This document shows, in pieces, positions 8,427 to 16,950 of a stretch of DNA of 44,243 nucleotides. The notes beneath the pieces are model-generated. The model was given only the letters and a program-made list of their open reading frames with translations, was not told where the DNA came from and did not search any database. Source of the stretch: Aporhodopirellula sallentina SM41 (GTDB taxonomy: Bacteria; Planctomycetota; Planctomycetia; Pirellulales; Pirellulaceae); contig NZ_ANOH01000067.1 of assembly GCF_000346505.1 (NCBI RefSeq), positions 1 to 44,243 on the forward strand, given 5' to 3'. The stretch's first letter is position 1, and the number at the start of each line of letters is the position of its first letter. The position numbers were made by a program, and so were the translations under genes.

Positions 8427-9389
8427 TCACCGATAGCCTTCTTGCGTTAGACGTTCGACTTGCTCCACGTCAGATGATTCGATGATTGCCGCGCCGGCAT
8501 CAACGTCTGTCGGAACAACGCCGAATCGTTTCAGCAGAGTCAACTGCACGACCGGATAGAAGCCCTGAACGTACGGCTGTTGATCGACAGTGCAGCGGAT
8601 GTGTCCCTCTCGGATCAGTTGTAGGGTCTTCGGTGACAGATCAAACCCAGCAGCCCAATAGTTGCCGTCTGCAAACGATTGCTTGATCGCGCGACCGGAC
8701 GCCTCGGTATCGGACTGACCGGTTGCTACGACAACACGGATATCGGGGTGGTTTCCCATCGCGTCGGCAATAACCGCGGCACCTTTTACCGAATCGTTCC
8801 CCGTGATCACGACCGTCCAGCGAATACCTTTCCGACGAAGCACATCCTGTACCCCGCGCAATCGATCTTCCAATGCACTAACTCCTTCGTCGTGCATGGT
8901 CATTAGGATGTGACTTCCCGCGTGAATGTGGGGTGACAGATATTCGCCGAGCGATTGACCGGCGGCATAAAGACGCTGGTTCACGCTAGCGATCCGTGCA
9001 TTGGGCGAATCGTGGTCGTCCACGTTAAACGCGACCACTGGCACACCGGCATCAATCGCCTTCTGAACTACGTCGTCAAATGCATTCGGGTCGACCAAGT
9101 TCAATGCGATGCCGTCATAGCCATCCGCGATCGCTTTACGAACCAACTCTGCCTGCTTCTTTACATCAATGCCTTCGGTGCCGACAAATTCGCACGAAAC
9201 TTTCATTGCTTCCGCGGCATCTCGCATCCCCTTCTTCACCGGTTCAAAGAATTTGCCCTCGACCGAACAAGTGATGAAAATGAATTTCAACTGATCCCGG
9301 TCCGGTTCGGTCGCGAACGTGTTCCTTGTCCAACAAGCGAACAGGCATACCATCAACATGATGGTGAGTTTTGTCGATCGATCGGTCAT
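8427..9389 (-). CDS. Periplasmic sugar-binding protein (type 1, ribose/AI-2 class)
   Basis: The ATG at 9389 gives 320 residues and lies 8 bp after the symporter stop; longer frames run into the symporter gene. A signal sequence (LTIMLMVCLFACWTRNTFA) ends either at a lipobox-like LFAC or after TFA. The mature part has the type 1 periplasmic-binding fold: KFIFITCSVEGKFFEPVKKG, YDGIALNLVDPNAFDDVVQKA, GVPVVAFNVDDHDSPNARIA, VVVATGQSDTEASGRAIKQ and AAGFDLSPKTLQLI. Such proteins bind aldoses outside the membrane and normally serve ABC importers. No permease or ATPase gene is near; its partner by position is a sodium symporter. It could deliver sugar to that symporter or act in sensing. Ligand unknown, L-fucose or a relative by context. 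Confidence 0.87.
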   Translation of the reverse strand: MTDRSTKLTIMLMVCLFACWTRNTFATEPDRDQLKFIFITCSVEGKFFEPVKKGMRDAAEAMKVSCEFVGTEGIDVKKQAELVRKAIADGYDGIALNLVDPNAFDDVVQKAIDAGVPVVAFNVDDHDSPNARIASVNQRLYAAGQSLGEYLSPHIHAGSHILMTMHDEGVSALEDRLRGVQDVLRRKGIRWTVVITGNDSVKGAAVIADAMGNHPDIRVVVATGQSDTEASGRAIKQSFADGNYWAAGFDLSPKTLQLIREGHIRCTVDQQPYVQGFYPVVQLTLLKRFGVVPTDVDAGAAIIESSDVEQVERLTQEGYR

Positions 9390-9397
9390 CAAACGCC

Positions 9398-11035
9398 TCA
9401 CGCAAAGATCCAGTAACATGTCGCCATCAACAGTATGAGAGTTCCCGAAAGGACTCGCGGATCCCACGGGCCTTCGATGCGTTTTTCCGCAATGACCGCG
9501 AACGGATGCCGCCAGCAATATCGGTCCAACTGCGCAGCGTCCGGTGGCTTGGTCAGATAACTCGTAATCACGAACAACACGCTGCAGATGACGAATAACC
9601 ACCACGCCTGCAACATGAAAGGGATCCCCCATTGTTTGGTGACCAATTGAATGGGTTCACCAGATGAATCCACCCCCAACAACAACCCCGACATCGCTGG
9701 AAAGTCCACTGCAAAGACAATCGCCCCAAGAATGAATCCAACCAGCATCGTGGTCAACGAAGCGGCCGCGGTACCGCGTCGCCAAAAGATGCCCCAAACG
9801 AACACGGTGCTGATGGGCGGTGCTAACACCGCGATCATCGCATTAATTCCCTTGAAGATCCCGCCAAACCGCTCGCCTTGCGTCGACCATGCAATCGCAA
9901 GAATCATGACGACGACCGTGGTGATTTGACCGATCCGCACCAACGCATGGTCACTGGTCTCAGGGCGAATTCGCTTGACAATGTCGATGCTGACCAGCGT
10001 CGACGTCGAATTCAATGCACCGGCAACGGTACTCATCAACGCGGCTAGCAATCCGGCGACGACAAATCCCTGCAGTCCGACAGGCAACAACTCTTGGATC
10101 AGTGTGATCAGCGTTGCATCTGGGTTTTCACCAATCTTATCAGCGAACAGGACGTACCCGATCACTCCCGGCAGCACCATCAAGAACACCGGCAGGACTT
10201 TGATGAAACCAGCAAAGATCGGACCGATCTGTGCATCACGCTCCGTCTTCGCTCCCAACACACGCTGAACGATTGTTTGATCGCTACACCAGTACCAAAC
10301 CCCCAACACCGGATAGCCCAATAACATGATCCACCATGCGTATTCTCCCTCCGTGCGAATCATACTCATCTGCCCGGGTTTTGCCGCCTCGGTCAATGCC
10401 TCCAACGACGTGATACCGCGATCGTGAAGCGCAACCAATCCGAATGCGGTTACCGCGGTGGCACCGACCAGCAGCAGAACGGTTTGAATCGATTCGGTGA
10501 TCACCACCGCTTTGAGTCCACCGGCAACGGTATAGATGACGGTTAAGAAGGACACGATCAAGATCGACCACAGGATGTCCATGTCGACGAAGTTCTGAAA
10601 CATCACCGCGCCGGCGTATAGAGTGACACCGATGTGAATAAAGAGCGCGCCGACGACTGCCATGAAGGCAAGGAAGGTGCGCGAAGCGGGGCCATAACGG
10701 CCCTCCAGGTACTCCGGCAACGTTGAGATCTTGGATCCAAAGTAGAACGGTGCGAACACCAAACCCAACATGATCAACAAAAAAGGTGCCAACCATTCGA
10801 AATTTCCGACCACCATGCCGTCGCTGTATCCGCTAGACGCTAAACCGATCAGGTGCACCGTTGAGATATTCGTGGCAAACAATGCCAACCCTACCGTGAC
10901 CCAGCCAAGCGAACGCCCCGCCAGGAAGTAACGGGCACTCGATTCGGTCTGTCGTCGCGACATTACCACTCCGATCAACGTAATACCCAGCAGGTAAACG
11001 ATGATGATGGTCAAATCGATCCAGTGTATTTTCAT
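9398..11035 (-). CDS. Sodium:solute symporter (SSS/SGLT family)
   Basis: About 545 residues with 13-14 hydrophobic spans, beginning MKIHWIDLTIIIVYLLGITL (an ATG three codons upstream at 11044 is an alternative). Family marks are ARYFLAGRSLGWVTVGLALF with TNISTVHLIG in TM1-2, YTVAGGLKAVVITE, YWCSDQTIVQRVLGAKTERD and AALMSTVAGALNSTSTL, the last holding the Na+-site serines and threonines of the vSGLT fold. The family couples inward Na+ to sugar uptake. It heads the minus-strand fucose-type unit and faces the XylR-type regulator across 290 bp; the binding-protein gene starts 8 bp after its stop. The substrate is probably L-fucose or a similar aldose (inference). Confidence 0.92.
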   Translation of the reverse strand: MKIHWIDLTIIIVYLLGITLIGVVMSRRQTESSARYFLAGRSLGWVTVGLALFATNISTVHLIGLASSGYSDGMVVGNFEWLAPFLLIMLGLVFAPFYFGSKISTLPEYLEGRYGPASRTFLAFMAVVGALFIHIGVTLYAGAVMFQNFVDMDILWSILIVSFLTVIYTVAGGLKAVVITESIQTVLLLVGATAVTAFGLVALHDRGITSLEALTEAAKPGQMSMIRTEGEYAWWIMLLGYPVLGVWYWCSDQTIVQRVLGAKTERDAQIGPIFAGFIKVLPVFLMVLPGVIGYVLFADKIGENPDATLITLIQELLPVGLQGFVVAGLLAALMSTVAGALNSTSTLVSIDIVKRIRPETSDHALVRIGQITTVVVMILAIAWSTQGERFGGIFKGINAMIAVLAPPISTVFVWGIFWRRGTAAASLTTMLVGFILGAIVFAVDFPAMSGLLLGVDSSGEPIQLVTKQWGIPFMLQAWWLFVICSVLFVITSYLTKPPDAAQLDRYCWRHPFAVIAEKRIEGPWDPRVLSGTLILLMATCYWIFA

Positions 11036-11325
11036 ATCCGCCAATCTGCGTGCTGACTCCCCGGTCCATGCGTATTCCGATCAACTGAACACCTGCGATT
11101 GGTAACAGATCGAGGGCGTTGCTGACGCCTTAAACAGGAAATTTCCGTGGATCTGGCTCCATTGTAACCGACAAGCAGTGTTGTTGAATTTCAGAGCTCG
11201 TCAGCATACATTCGTTTTTGCCGCAACCGAGAAGCGCAGCAGAAATCGCTCGCGTTCCCTGATCGGTGGTGGCCCTCGATTAGGTTGATAGCGACGATCG
11301 ACTACAACCGCATAGGCGGTTTTTG
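11036..11325. promoter_or_regulatory. Divergent promoter region, symporter / XylR-type regulator
   Basis: A 290-bp region between divergently read genes and hence the likely control point of the fucose-type unit. It contains a perfect 10-bp palindrome, GGAAATTTCC (11137-11146), about 100 bp upstream of the symporter start. No clean -35/-10 pair was identified by eye. Confidence 0.45.
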
Positions 11326-12501
11326 ATGCCCAATGATTCACAAGTCATGACGCGCGTTCCACGTATCTTGCTGCTGATCGAAACTTCCAAAGCCTATGGA
11401 CGTAGGCTTCTCGAGGGCATCGGTCGCTACGCCGAAACGCATGGTCGCTGGTCGATGTACGTCGAAGAACGTGGGCTTCATGATCGCCAACCCGCCTGGC
11501 TGAAATCGTGGCAAGGCGATGGGATCATCTTCCGCAGCATGGCCCCGTCGATGATCAATGCGATTCGTACCAGTAACGTTCCAGCGGTGGATACGAATTC
11601 CAAGATCACTGATCACGGGTTCCCACTGGTGTACGCCGACGAACAGGCGATCGCTAGGGTCGCCGTGGAGCATTTTCGCGGACGCGGTTTTGTGAACGTT
11701 GGCTTTTGTGCGATTGAAAACGATCCGTGGGTGACGCTGCGGCACGACGCATACCAGGCGGAAACGACGCGGCATGGTTTTCACTGCCATTGTTGGTTGG
11801 CGCCCAAGGCGAATGCCGGTCATGGTTGGGAACGGCAGTCGCGTCAATTATCGAGTTGGGTAGACGGTTTGCCCAAACCGATCGCGATCTTTGCCGCCAA
11901 CGATGTGGCCGGCATGCGATTGGTTGATGCGTGTAACCGTGCCGACGTCGCCGTTCCCGAACAAGTTGCCGTCCTGGGAGCGGACAACGACGAAGTCTTG
12001 GACATGCTGACATCGCCGCCACTTTCCAGCATTGATCCGGATGCTGCCCGAATCGGATTCGAAGCGGCTCGGTTGCTGGACCGGATGATCAGAGGCGAAC
12101 CATGGCCCGCTGAGCCGTTGCTGATTGTTCCCGCCGGGGTGGTGTCACGTCAGTCGACTGACATCACGGCGGTAGATGACCCTCAGCTGGCGGTCGCATT
12201 GACCTTCATCCGACATCACGCCTGCGATGGCATCTCTGTTGATGACGTAACACGCGTGGTCGATGTATCCCGAGCGACGTTGGAGCGTCGTTTCGCCAGC
12301 CATTTGAATCGCACCCCCAAGGAAGAGATATTCCGTGTCCGAATGGAACACGTCGAGCGTTTTGTGACACGGACCGACGACTCTCTAGCCGAAATCGCGG
12401 GCCGAACGGGCTTCGCCACCGCCTCACATCTCAGCACAGCGTTCAAGCGCACCTTCGGAAAGCCACCCAACGATTACCGGAAAGATGCCAATCGCGGTTG
12501 A
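11326..12501 (+). CDS. XylR-type transcription regulator (sugar-sensing domain + AraC HTH)
   Basis: 391 residues from the ATG at 11326 (a TTG lies directly before it). Residues ~10-270 form a LacI-like periplasmic-binding sensor: PRILLLIETSKAYGRRLLEGIGRYA, VAVEHFRGRGFVNVGFCA, KPIAIFAANDVAGMRLVDAC and VPEQVAVLGADNDEV. Residues ~285-388 form an AraC double helix-turn-helix (ISVDDVTRVVDVSRATLERRF and LAEIAGRTGFATASHLSTAFKR). This is the architecture of XylR, an activator that binds xylose. Planctomycetes carry many copies with varied sugar ligands. Its divergent position makes the symporter - binding protein - fuconate dehydratase - fucosidase unit its likely target and L-fucose or a product the likely inducer (inference). 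Confidence 0.9.
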   Translation: MPNDSQVMTRVPRILLLIETSKAYGRRLLEGIGRYAETHGRWSMYVEERGLHDRQPAWLKSWQGDGIIFRSMAPSMINAIRTSNVPAVDTNSKITDHGFPLVYADEQAIARVAVEHFRGRGFVNVGFCAIENDPWVTLRHDAYQAETTRHGFHCHCWLAPKANAGHGWERQSRQLSSWVDGLPKPIAIFAANDVAGMRLVDACNRADVAVPEQVAVLGADNDEVLDMLTSPPLSSIDPDAARIGFEAARLLDRMIRGEPWPAEPLLIVPAGVVSRQSTDITAVDDPQLAVALTFIRHHACDGISVDDVTRVVDVSRATLERRFASHLNRTPKEEIFRVRMEHVERFVTRTDDSLAEIAGRTGFATASHLSTAFKRTFGKPPNDYRKDANRG

Positions 12502-12511
12502 AACAGAGATC

Positions 12512-12530
12512 AAAACGTTACGGCGTTTTT
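12512..12530 (+). terminator. Small hairpin after the XylR-type gene
   Basis: AAAACG pairs with CGTTTT around a six-base loop, followed by one further T, 10 bp after the regulator stop and between convergent genes. The stem is short, so activity is uncertain. Confidence 0.35.
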
Positions 12531-12614
12531 CGGAAACATCGGGTGATGCTCCCCGCCTTAAGGAAGCAAGCGTACGTGCGGTTGCTCCGCTCGATCTGTT
12601 GGTCAGTGCCAAAC

Positions 12615-14102
12615 CTATTCAAACGGCAGGGTCAGTGTTTGGTCATAGCCAACGCGTTTGCGTTTTTGCACGTAGTCGCGAGTTCTGCGGAAGATGTCTT
12701 GATCGTCCGTGATGCGTGGGTCGCCCGTTTGACGTTGGTATTGTTCCAGTTGGCTGGAAAGCGATGCGATGTCGTCGGTGTATTGCGGATCATCGATCAG
12801 GTTGTGTTGTTCCCACGGATCATTCGCGACGTCATAAAACTCTTTGGCAATCGGAGTCGCCCACTGAGATCCGCCGATGTTGCCGTAGCGAACGATGTAA
12901 GAAAATCGATCATTGCGGATACTGCGGCTGGATCGTGAAGCAGGATCGAATTCGCCGTGCCATTCCAATCCGGTGACCACGCTGCTTCGGCTCGGATCGA
13001 TTCGGCCGGACTGTTCGGACCGCAGAATCGGAACCAGACTTTTCCCCGACATACCATCGGGAACGGGAATCCCGGCCAACTGTAGGAACGTGGGTGCCAG
13101 ATCGATCAGGCTAACGAAGTCGGTCACGGTTCGGCCGCCAGGCATCTTTGCCGGCCAGCGGATCGCCAGCGGAACATGGACACCGTTGTCATAGGGTGAA
13201 GCCTTGGCCCGCAGGGATTCGCCGTCCAGAACCACGCTGCCGTTGTCCGATGTCACCACGACCAGCGTATTGTCGTCTTGTCCGGTTCGTTCCAATAAAT
13301 CCAACATCCGCGACAGTTGCTGGTCGGCGTAGGCGATTTCATACAACGTGTTGCCGCGTTCGATCCGATTGGCTTCGGAATCGTCCATCACCGGCGGCAT
13401 CGGTACGGTGTCGGGCGACATGCCGAACTGGTCGGCCAAGCGTTGATGGTTTTGATCGCCGTAGGGGCCATGCGGTTCGTGAATGCCGGCCCAGAAGAAA
13501 AACGGTTGGTCCTGATCTCGGTCGTCCAAGAATTGCCGGAAGTTTTCGGCGTAGTCGATCGGGCTAATCCCCGGGATCGGTTCAGGTAACTCAATCGCGT
13601 CGTACGTCTTGCCGATCATCTGATCGTGACTTTCGTCGATCGTCACCCCGGGGCCCCATCCTTTGCCGGTATTGCCGACGTGGTAACCGTGCCGAGCCAA
13701 CACATGGGTAAACAACGGAATTTGCTGTGGCACGTACGCTTGAATGAAAGCACCTTGACGCAGTTCCCAGAAGTTGCGACCGGACAAGATCGACGCACGC
13801 GACGGGGCACAGGACGGCGCGGACGTGAATCCGTGCGTGAACAACGCCCCTTCTTTTGCAACACGATCAAACGCCGGCGTGGGCAAGTCCGACCAGCCAT
13901 GGATGCTGCGTTCCAACCAGCTTTCGTCGTCCGTGATGAACAGCAAGATGTTCGGCCGGTCGCTATCGTCCGCTCTGGCCGTCCCCGTCAACAAGCCGAC
14001 AAACATCAAGCTGACAAACATCAAGCTGACAAACATTACGCCGGCACAGTAAGCCCGGCGACGAATCATCCATCGACGGTACATGATTTCAATCGCATGC
14101 AT
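12615..14102 (-). CDS. Exported type I sulfatase (S1 family)
   Basis: A 495-residue sulfatase. After a signal sequence ending near ARA-DDS, the metal-binding RPNILLFITDDESW is followed by SAPSCAPSRASILSGRN, whose Cys98 in C-A-P-S-R is the residue converted to formylglycine. VVTSDNGSVVLDG supplies the second metal motif. S1 sulfatases remove sulfate esters from polysaccharides in the periplasm or outside. It is the last gene of the galactan-type operon, 18 bp after the BNR gene, so its substrate is probably a galactan sulfate (inference). The signal peptide contains a 15-bp DNA tandem repeat that lengthens its hydrophobic core. The ATG six codons later (14084) is an alternative start. The maturation enzyme is not in the window. 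Confidence 0.9.
   Translation of the reverse strand: MHAIEIMYRRWMIRRRAYCAGVMFVSLMFVSLMFVGLLTGTARADDSDRPNILLFITDDESWLERSIHGWSDLPTPAFDRVAKEGALFTHGFTSAPSCAPSRASILSGRNFWELRQGAFIQAYVPQQIPLFTHVLARHGYHVGNTGKGWGPGVTIDESHDQMIGKTYDAIELPEPIPGISPIDYAENFRQFLDDRDQDQPFFFWAGIHEPHGPYGDQNHQRLADQFGMSPDTVPMPPVMDDSEANRIERGNTLYEIAYADQQLSRMLDLLERTGQDDNTLVVVTSDNGSVVLDGESLRAKASPYDNGVHVPLAIRWPAKMPGGRTVTDFVSLIDLAPTFLQLAGIPVPDGMSGKSLVPILRSEQSGRIDPSRSSVVTGLEWHGEFDPASRSSRSIRNDRFSYIVRYGNIGGSQWATPIAKEFYDVANDPWEQHNLIDDPQYTDDIASLSSQLEQYQRQTGDPRITDDQDIFRRTRDYVQKRKRVGYDQTLTLPFE
13998..14036 (-). repeat. 15-bp tandem repeat inside a signal-peptide coding region
   Basis: GACAAACATCAAGCT occurs at 13998-14012 and 14013-14027, followed by a 9-base partial copy (14028-14036). 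On the coding strand it repeats the block MFVSL in the signal peptide of the sulfatase (VMFVSLMFVSLMFVGLL). The frame is kept because the unit is five codons. Slipped-strand copy change would alter the hydrophobic length of the signal peptide. Confidence 0.85.
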
Positions 14103-14120
14103 GGTATTTTCCGCGGAACG

Positions 14121-16862
14121 TTACCGCCGGTTCTGTGGGGAGGATTCGGATCGGTCGGGACGAAGGTCCAGGCAATAACTGCCCGACGCGGCGGCAGAGC
14201 ACCAGATGCGATCGGGTTTGCCGCTGTCGAATGCGATATCGCTTAACGGCATCGGACCGCGACCGAGATTGATTTTGAACCAATCCGATCCGTCCCCCGC
14301 TGCTCCGCCGGTGGCCGTGATGTAGGTGCCTTGGTTCAAGTTATTGATGCTGCTAGTTTCTCGCGTCGCCACCAAGACCCATTGGACGCTCCGCGGGCTG
14401 GTCGCGACTTGCGCACAGAACGGATGGTCAAAGATCATCGTCCAGTCGTCAGGGCGGTATCCACCGTTGGGTTTATAGTCAGCGATCCAAACGCCGCCTT
14501 CGCCCCAGTCCGCCACGTCGCCGTCTCCACCACCGGCGATCAAGATCTTCGTCGCCCGGTCGTCTTCGACGTGCAGATAGACGTCCCACAGCGAACGAAT
14601 GCCCGGCGGGATGGCTTCGGTCGTCCACGACGATGCACCGTCGGACGTGCGGTAAAGTCCACCGTCGGTGAATCCCTTGCCCGGGGCTTGGTAACGTTTG
14701 GCGGCGGCGTACAGAACACGGTCGTCGTCCGGTGCGACCACCAAGCCTTTGACACACACGCTGTCGTTGCCGACCGCTTTGCCATTGATCCGACCGGCGG
14801 CAGTGACGGGCAACCCGCGATTCACACAAGTCCACGAAACGCCGTCGTCGGTTGACTTGTAGATGCCTTTGCGAGCCGTTTGGCTGTAGATGCGTGTCTG
14901 TCCCATCGGAAAGTTGTCTGCATCGACGACCTCGGCCACGGCATAGATCGCGTCTTTGGTGACACGCAGGTTTCGCCAATAGACCATGTCTCGCAGCGCC
15001 GTTTCGTCCGGAACGACGATCGGTTCGCCATTGATCGCGAACGACTGGCCGTGATCGGTCGACTTGCAAAAGTTGCCACGACGCGGCGAGAAGAAATAGA
15101 AGACGTCCGGATCGCTGGGGTGCTGGGCCAGCGTGGTTGGGGCGATGTAGGGCATGCCGGGGGCCCATGACGGACCGTGATCGACCAAGCCGGGCAGTTC
15201 ACGAACGCCGGGGACGCCGGGGAAGTCTGGATGTGTTTGGTCGGTGGTTTTCCAAACGGATTCTTCTTGTTGTAACAAGAACATTTGACCGCGGCGATGA
15301 ATGTCGGGCACCACGGCATAGGCCCCCAAGTCACCATTGCCGTGACCAAAGTAGACTTCGCCGACTTGGGTGTTATCCACGCTGATCCATTGGTCGGCAT
15401 CAAAGTCATACTTCACGGTGTAGTAGCCCTTGTCGACGCTGGCAAACACGGTCCCATCGGCGGCGATGGCCGCCGTACGGCATCCGCGTATGTCGTACTT
15501 GTACGAATCCGGATACTTGTTGTCGTGAACTTGCGGGTCGATGTTCCGATTCAAACGATCGGGTTGTCGCTGGGCCCAATACGCGTCCTTTTGGAATCCT
15601 GTTCCCAAACGTGACGCGGCGAACCAAGAATCACCGCCGTTGTTCGATGCCCAGATGGCTCCGGTCACGATGCTGACAAAGTTCGGACGTGTCCCGTTGG
15701 CCAAGAACAAGCGATCCGGGTTGGTCGGGTCGCACAGGATCTCGTTGAAGTTGGGGAAATAAGATTTGGGCAGCTGAATCTTGGCTTCTTCTCCGTTTTC
15801 GAAGTCGAACCAAAACTTGACGAAAGATCGAAAGCGGTTGATCGGGATCTGCAAAGCTTTCAAGTCCACTCGCAAGTCCGATGTCTTGTCGATCCATCCG
15901 GTTTGTGTCGTCGCGGTTTGCGGTGATGGGGTGACGAACACGCCGCCGGACGATGCGATCGTTTGTCCGGCGACGGCATAGGTGGCTTGCTGCAACACAC
16001 ACAGCCGAAACGTTGAACCGTCCCAATTGGCGTCCATCTTGCAACAGCCCGACAAGATTCGTGTCCATGGCGATGTGGCATCATCACGCCGGTAGACGCC
16101 CGTCGATGTCGCTGCGAACAACATGTCGGGATAGCGGTCGACATCGGGATGACACAACAGATCAAACACCGACGTCGCGTTATTCATCCCATCGTTCGGA
16201 ATCGCCGTGATGGTTCGATCGTCGCTGGTGATCTGCGTGATCTTCCAAACCTTCGCCGCCGACGCGTCGATACGTTCGATCGGATTGGGGTTCGCGGCGG
16301 TACGAATTTCCGCGACGTCGATCCCGTTGGCGACGTACCAGGTGCCACGTTCCGCGGGATGCGCGACCGCGGTGTACCAGGGCGAATCGGGTTCGCGACC
16401 TGATGCGTACTTGGTGATCGGATGAAAACGTCGGCCGCCGTCGGTGCTGACTTCGATCCGTTGACTTGGACGAGCCCATTGGCCGACGTATCGCAAGCTG
16501 ACCACAACAGATGGATCCTTCGGATCGCTGGCCACACACACGTCGCTCAACTCTTGGCGGCGTCCCCAAACGCCATCGGGCGGGATGACTGATTCCCAGT
16601 GCAAACCACCGTCGGTGGTCAGATAATCGTTGCCCATGTCGGGTGTCACCCAGACTTTGTCGGGATCGACCGAATCGGTGTGAATGCGGCGATTGCTGCC
16701 CGCCATTCCCGGCGCGACTTGTTTCCAAACGAACCGAGGGTCCGAATCAATTTGCCGCGTCTTCAATTCGGCAAAGGTCCATCCGTCGGCCCGCAGGGAA
16801 GAGCCCAAGACTAACCCAATCAGTAAAAGGATCTGCAACGGCAGTAATCGACGTGTGTTCAT
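14121..16862 (-). CDS. Large exported BNR/Asp-box beta-propeller protein
   Basis: The ATG at 16862 gives 913 residues starting with a clean signal peptide (MNTRRLLPLQILLLIGLVLG, cleavage near LRA-DG); an upstream ATG at 16916 adds 18 non-signal residues. The mature protein is full of Asp-box turns: TTDGGLHWE, STDGGRRFHP, SNNGGDSWFA, STDHGQSFAI, STDDGVSWTC and TSDGASSWTT, spread over nearly the whole length as in two consecutive seven-bladed propellers (GH74/VPS10/sialidase-like). No accepted catalytic signature (sialidase RIP, GH74 Asp pair) is obvious. It sits between GH117 and the sulfatase in the galactan operon, so a glycan-cleaving or glycan-binding role is likely, but family and chemistry are unknown. 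Confidence 0.82.
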   Translation of the reverse strand: MNTRRLLPLQILLLIGLVLGSSLRADGWTFAELKTRQIDSDPRFVWKQVAPGMAGSNRRIHTDSVDPDKVWVTPDMGNDYLTTDGGLHWESVIPPDGVWGRRQELSDVCVASDPKDPSVVVSLRYVGQWARPSQRIEVSTDGGRRFHPITKYASGREPDSPWYTAVAHPAERGTWYVANGIDVAEIRTAANPNPIERIDASAAKVWKITQITSDDRTITAIPNDGMNNATSVFDLLCHPDVDRYPDMLFAATSTGVYRRDDATSPWTRILSGCCKMDANWDGSTFRLCVLQQATYAVAGQTIASSGGVFVTPSPQTATTQTGWIDKTSDLRVDLKALQIPINRFRSFVKFWFDFENGEEAKIQLPKSYFPNFNEILCDPTNPDRLFLANGTRPNFVSIVTGAIWASNNGGDSWFAASRLGTGFQKDAYWAQRQPDRLNRNIDPQVHDNKYPDSYKYDIRGCRTAAIAADGTVFASVDKGYYTVKYDFDADQWISVDNTQVGEVYFGHGNGDLGAYAVVPDIHRRGQMFLLQQEESVWKTTDQTHPDFPGVPGVRELPGLVDHGPSWAPGMPYIAPTTLAQHPSDPDVFYFFSPRRGNFCKSTDHGQSFAINGEPIVVPDETALRDMVYWRNLRVTKDAIYAVAEVVDADNFPMGQTRIYSQTARKGIYKSTDDGVSWTCVNRGLPVTAAGRINGKAVGNDSVCVKGLVVAPDDDRVLYAAAKRYQAPGKGFTDGGLYRTSDGASSWTTEAIPPGIRSLWDVYLHVEDDRATKILIAGGGDGDVADWGEGGVWIADYKPNGGYRPDDWTMIFDHPFCAQVATSPRSVQWVLVATRETSSINNLNQGTYITATGGAAGDGSDWFKINLGRGPMPLSDIAFDSGKPDRIWCSAAASGSYCLDLRPDRSESSPQNRR

Positions 16863-16950
16863 CGCGAAGATTTGCATCGGTTGTGGCAGGATGGTGCGAT
16901 CGGTCATGACCGGCATTGCCGGCGACGGTTAGGTGACGGACGGCGGCGGC

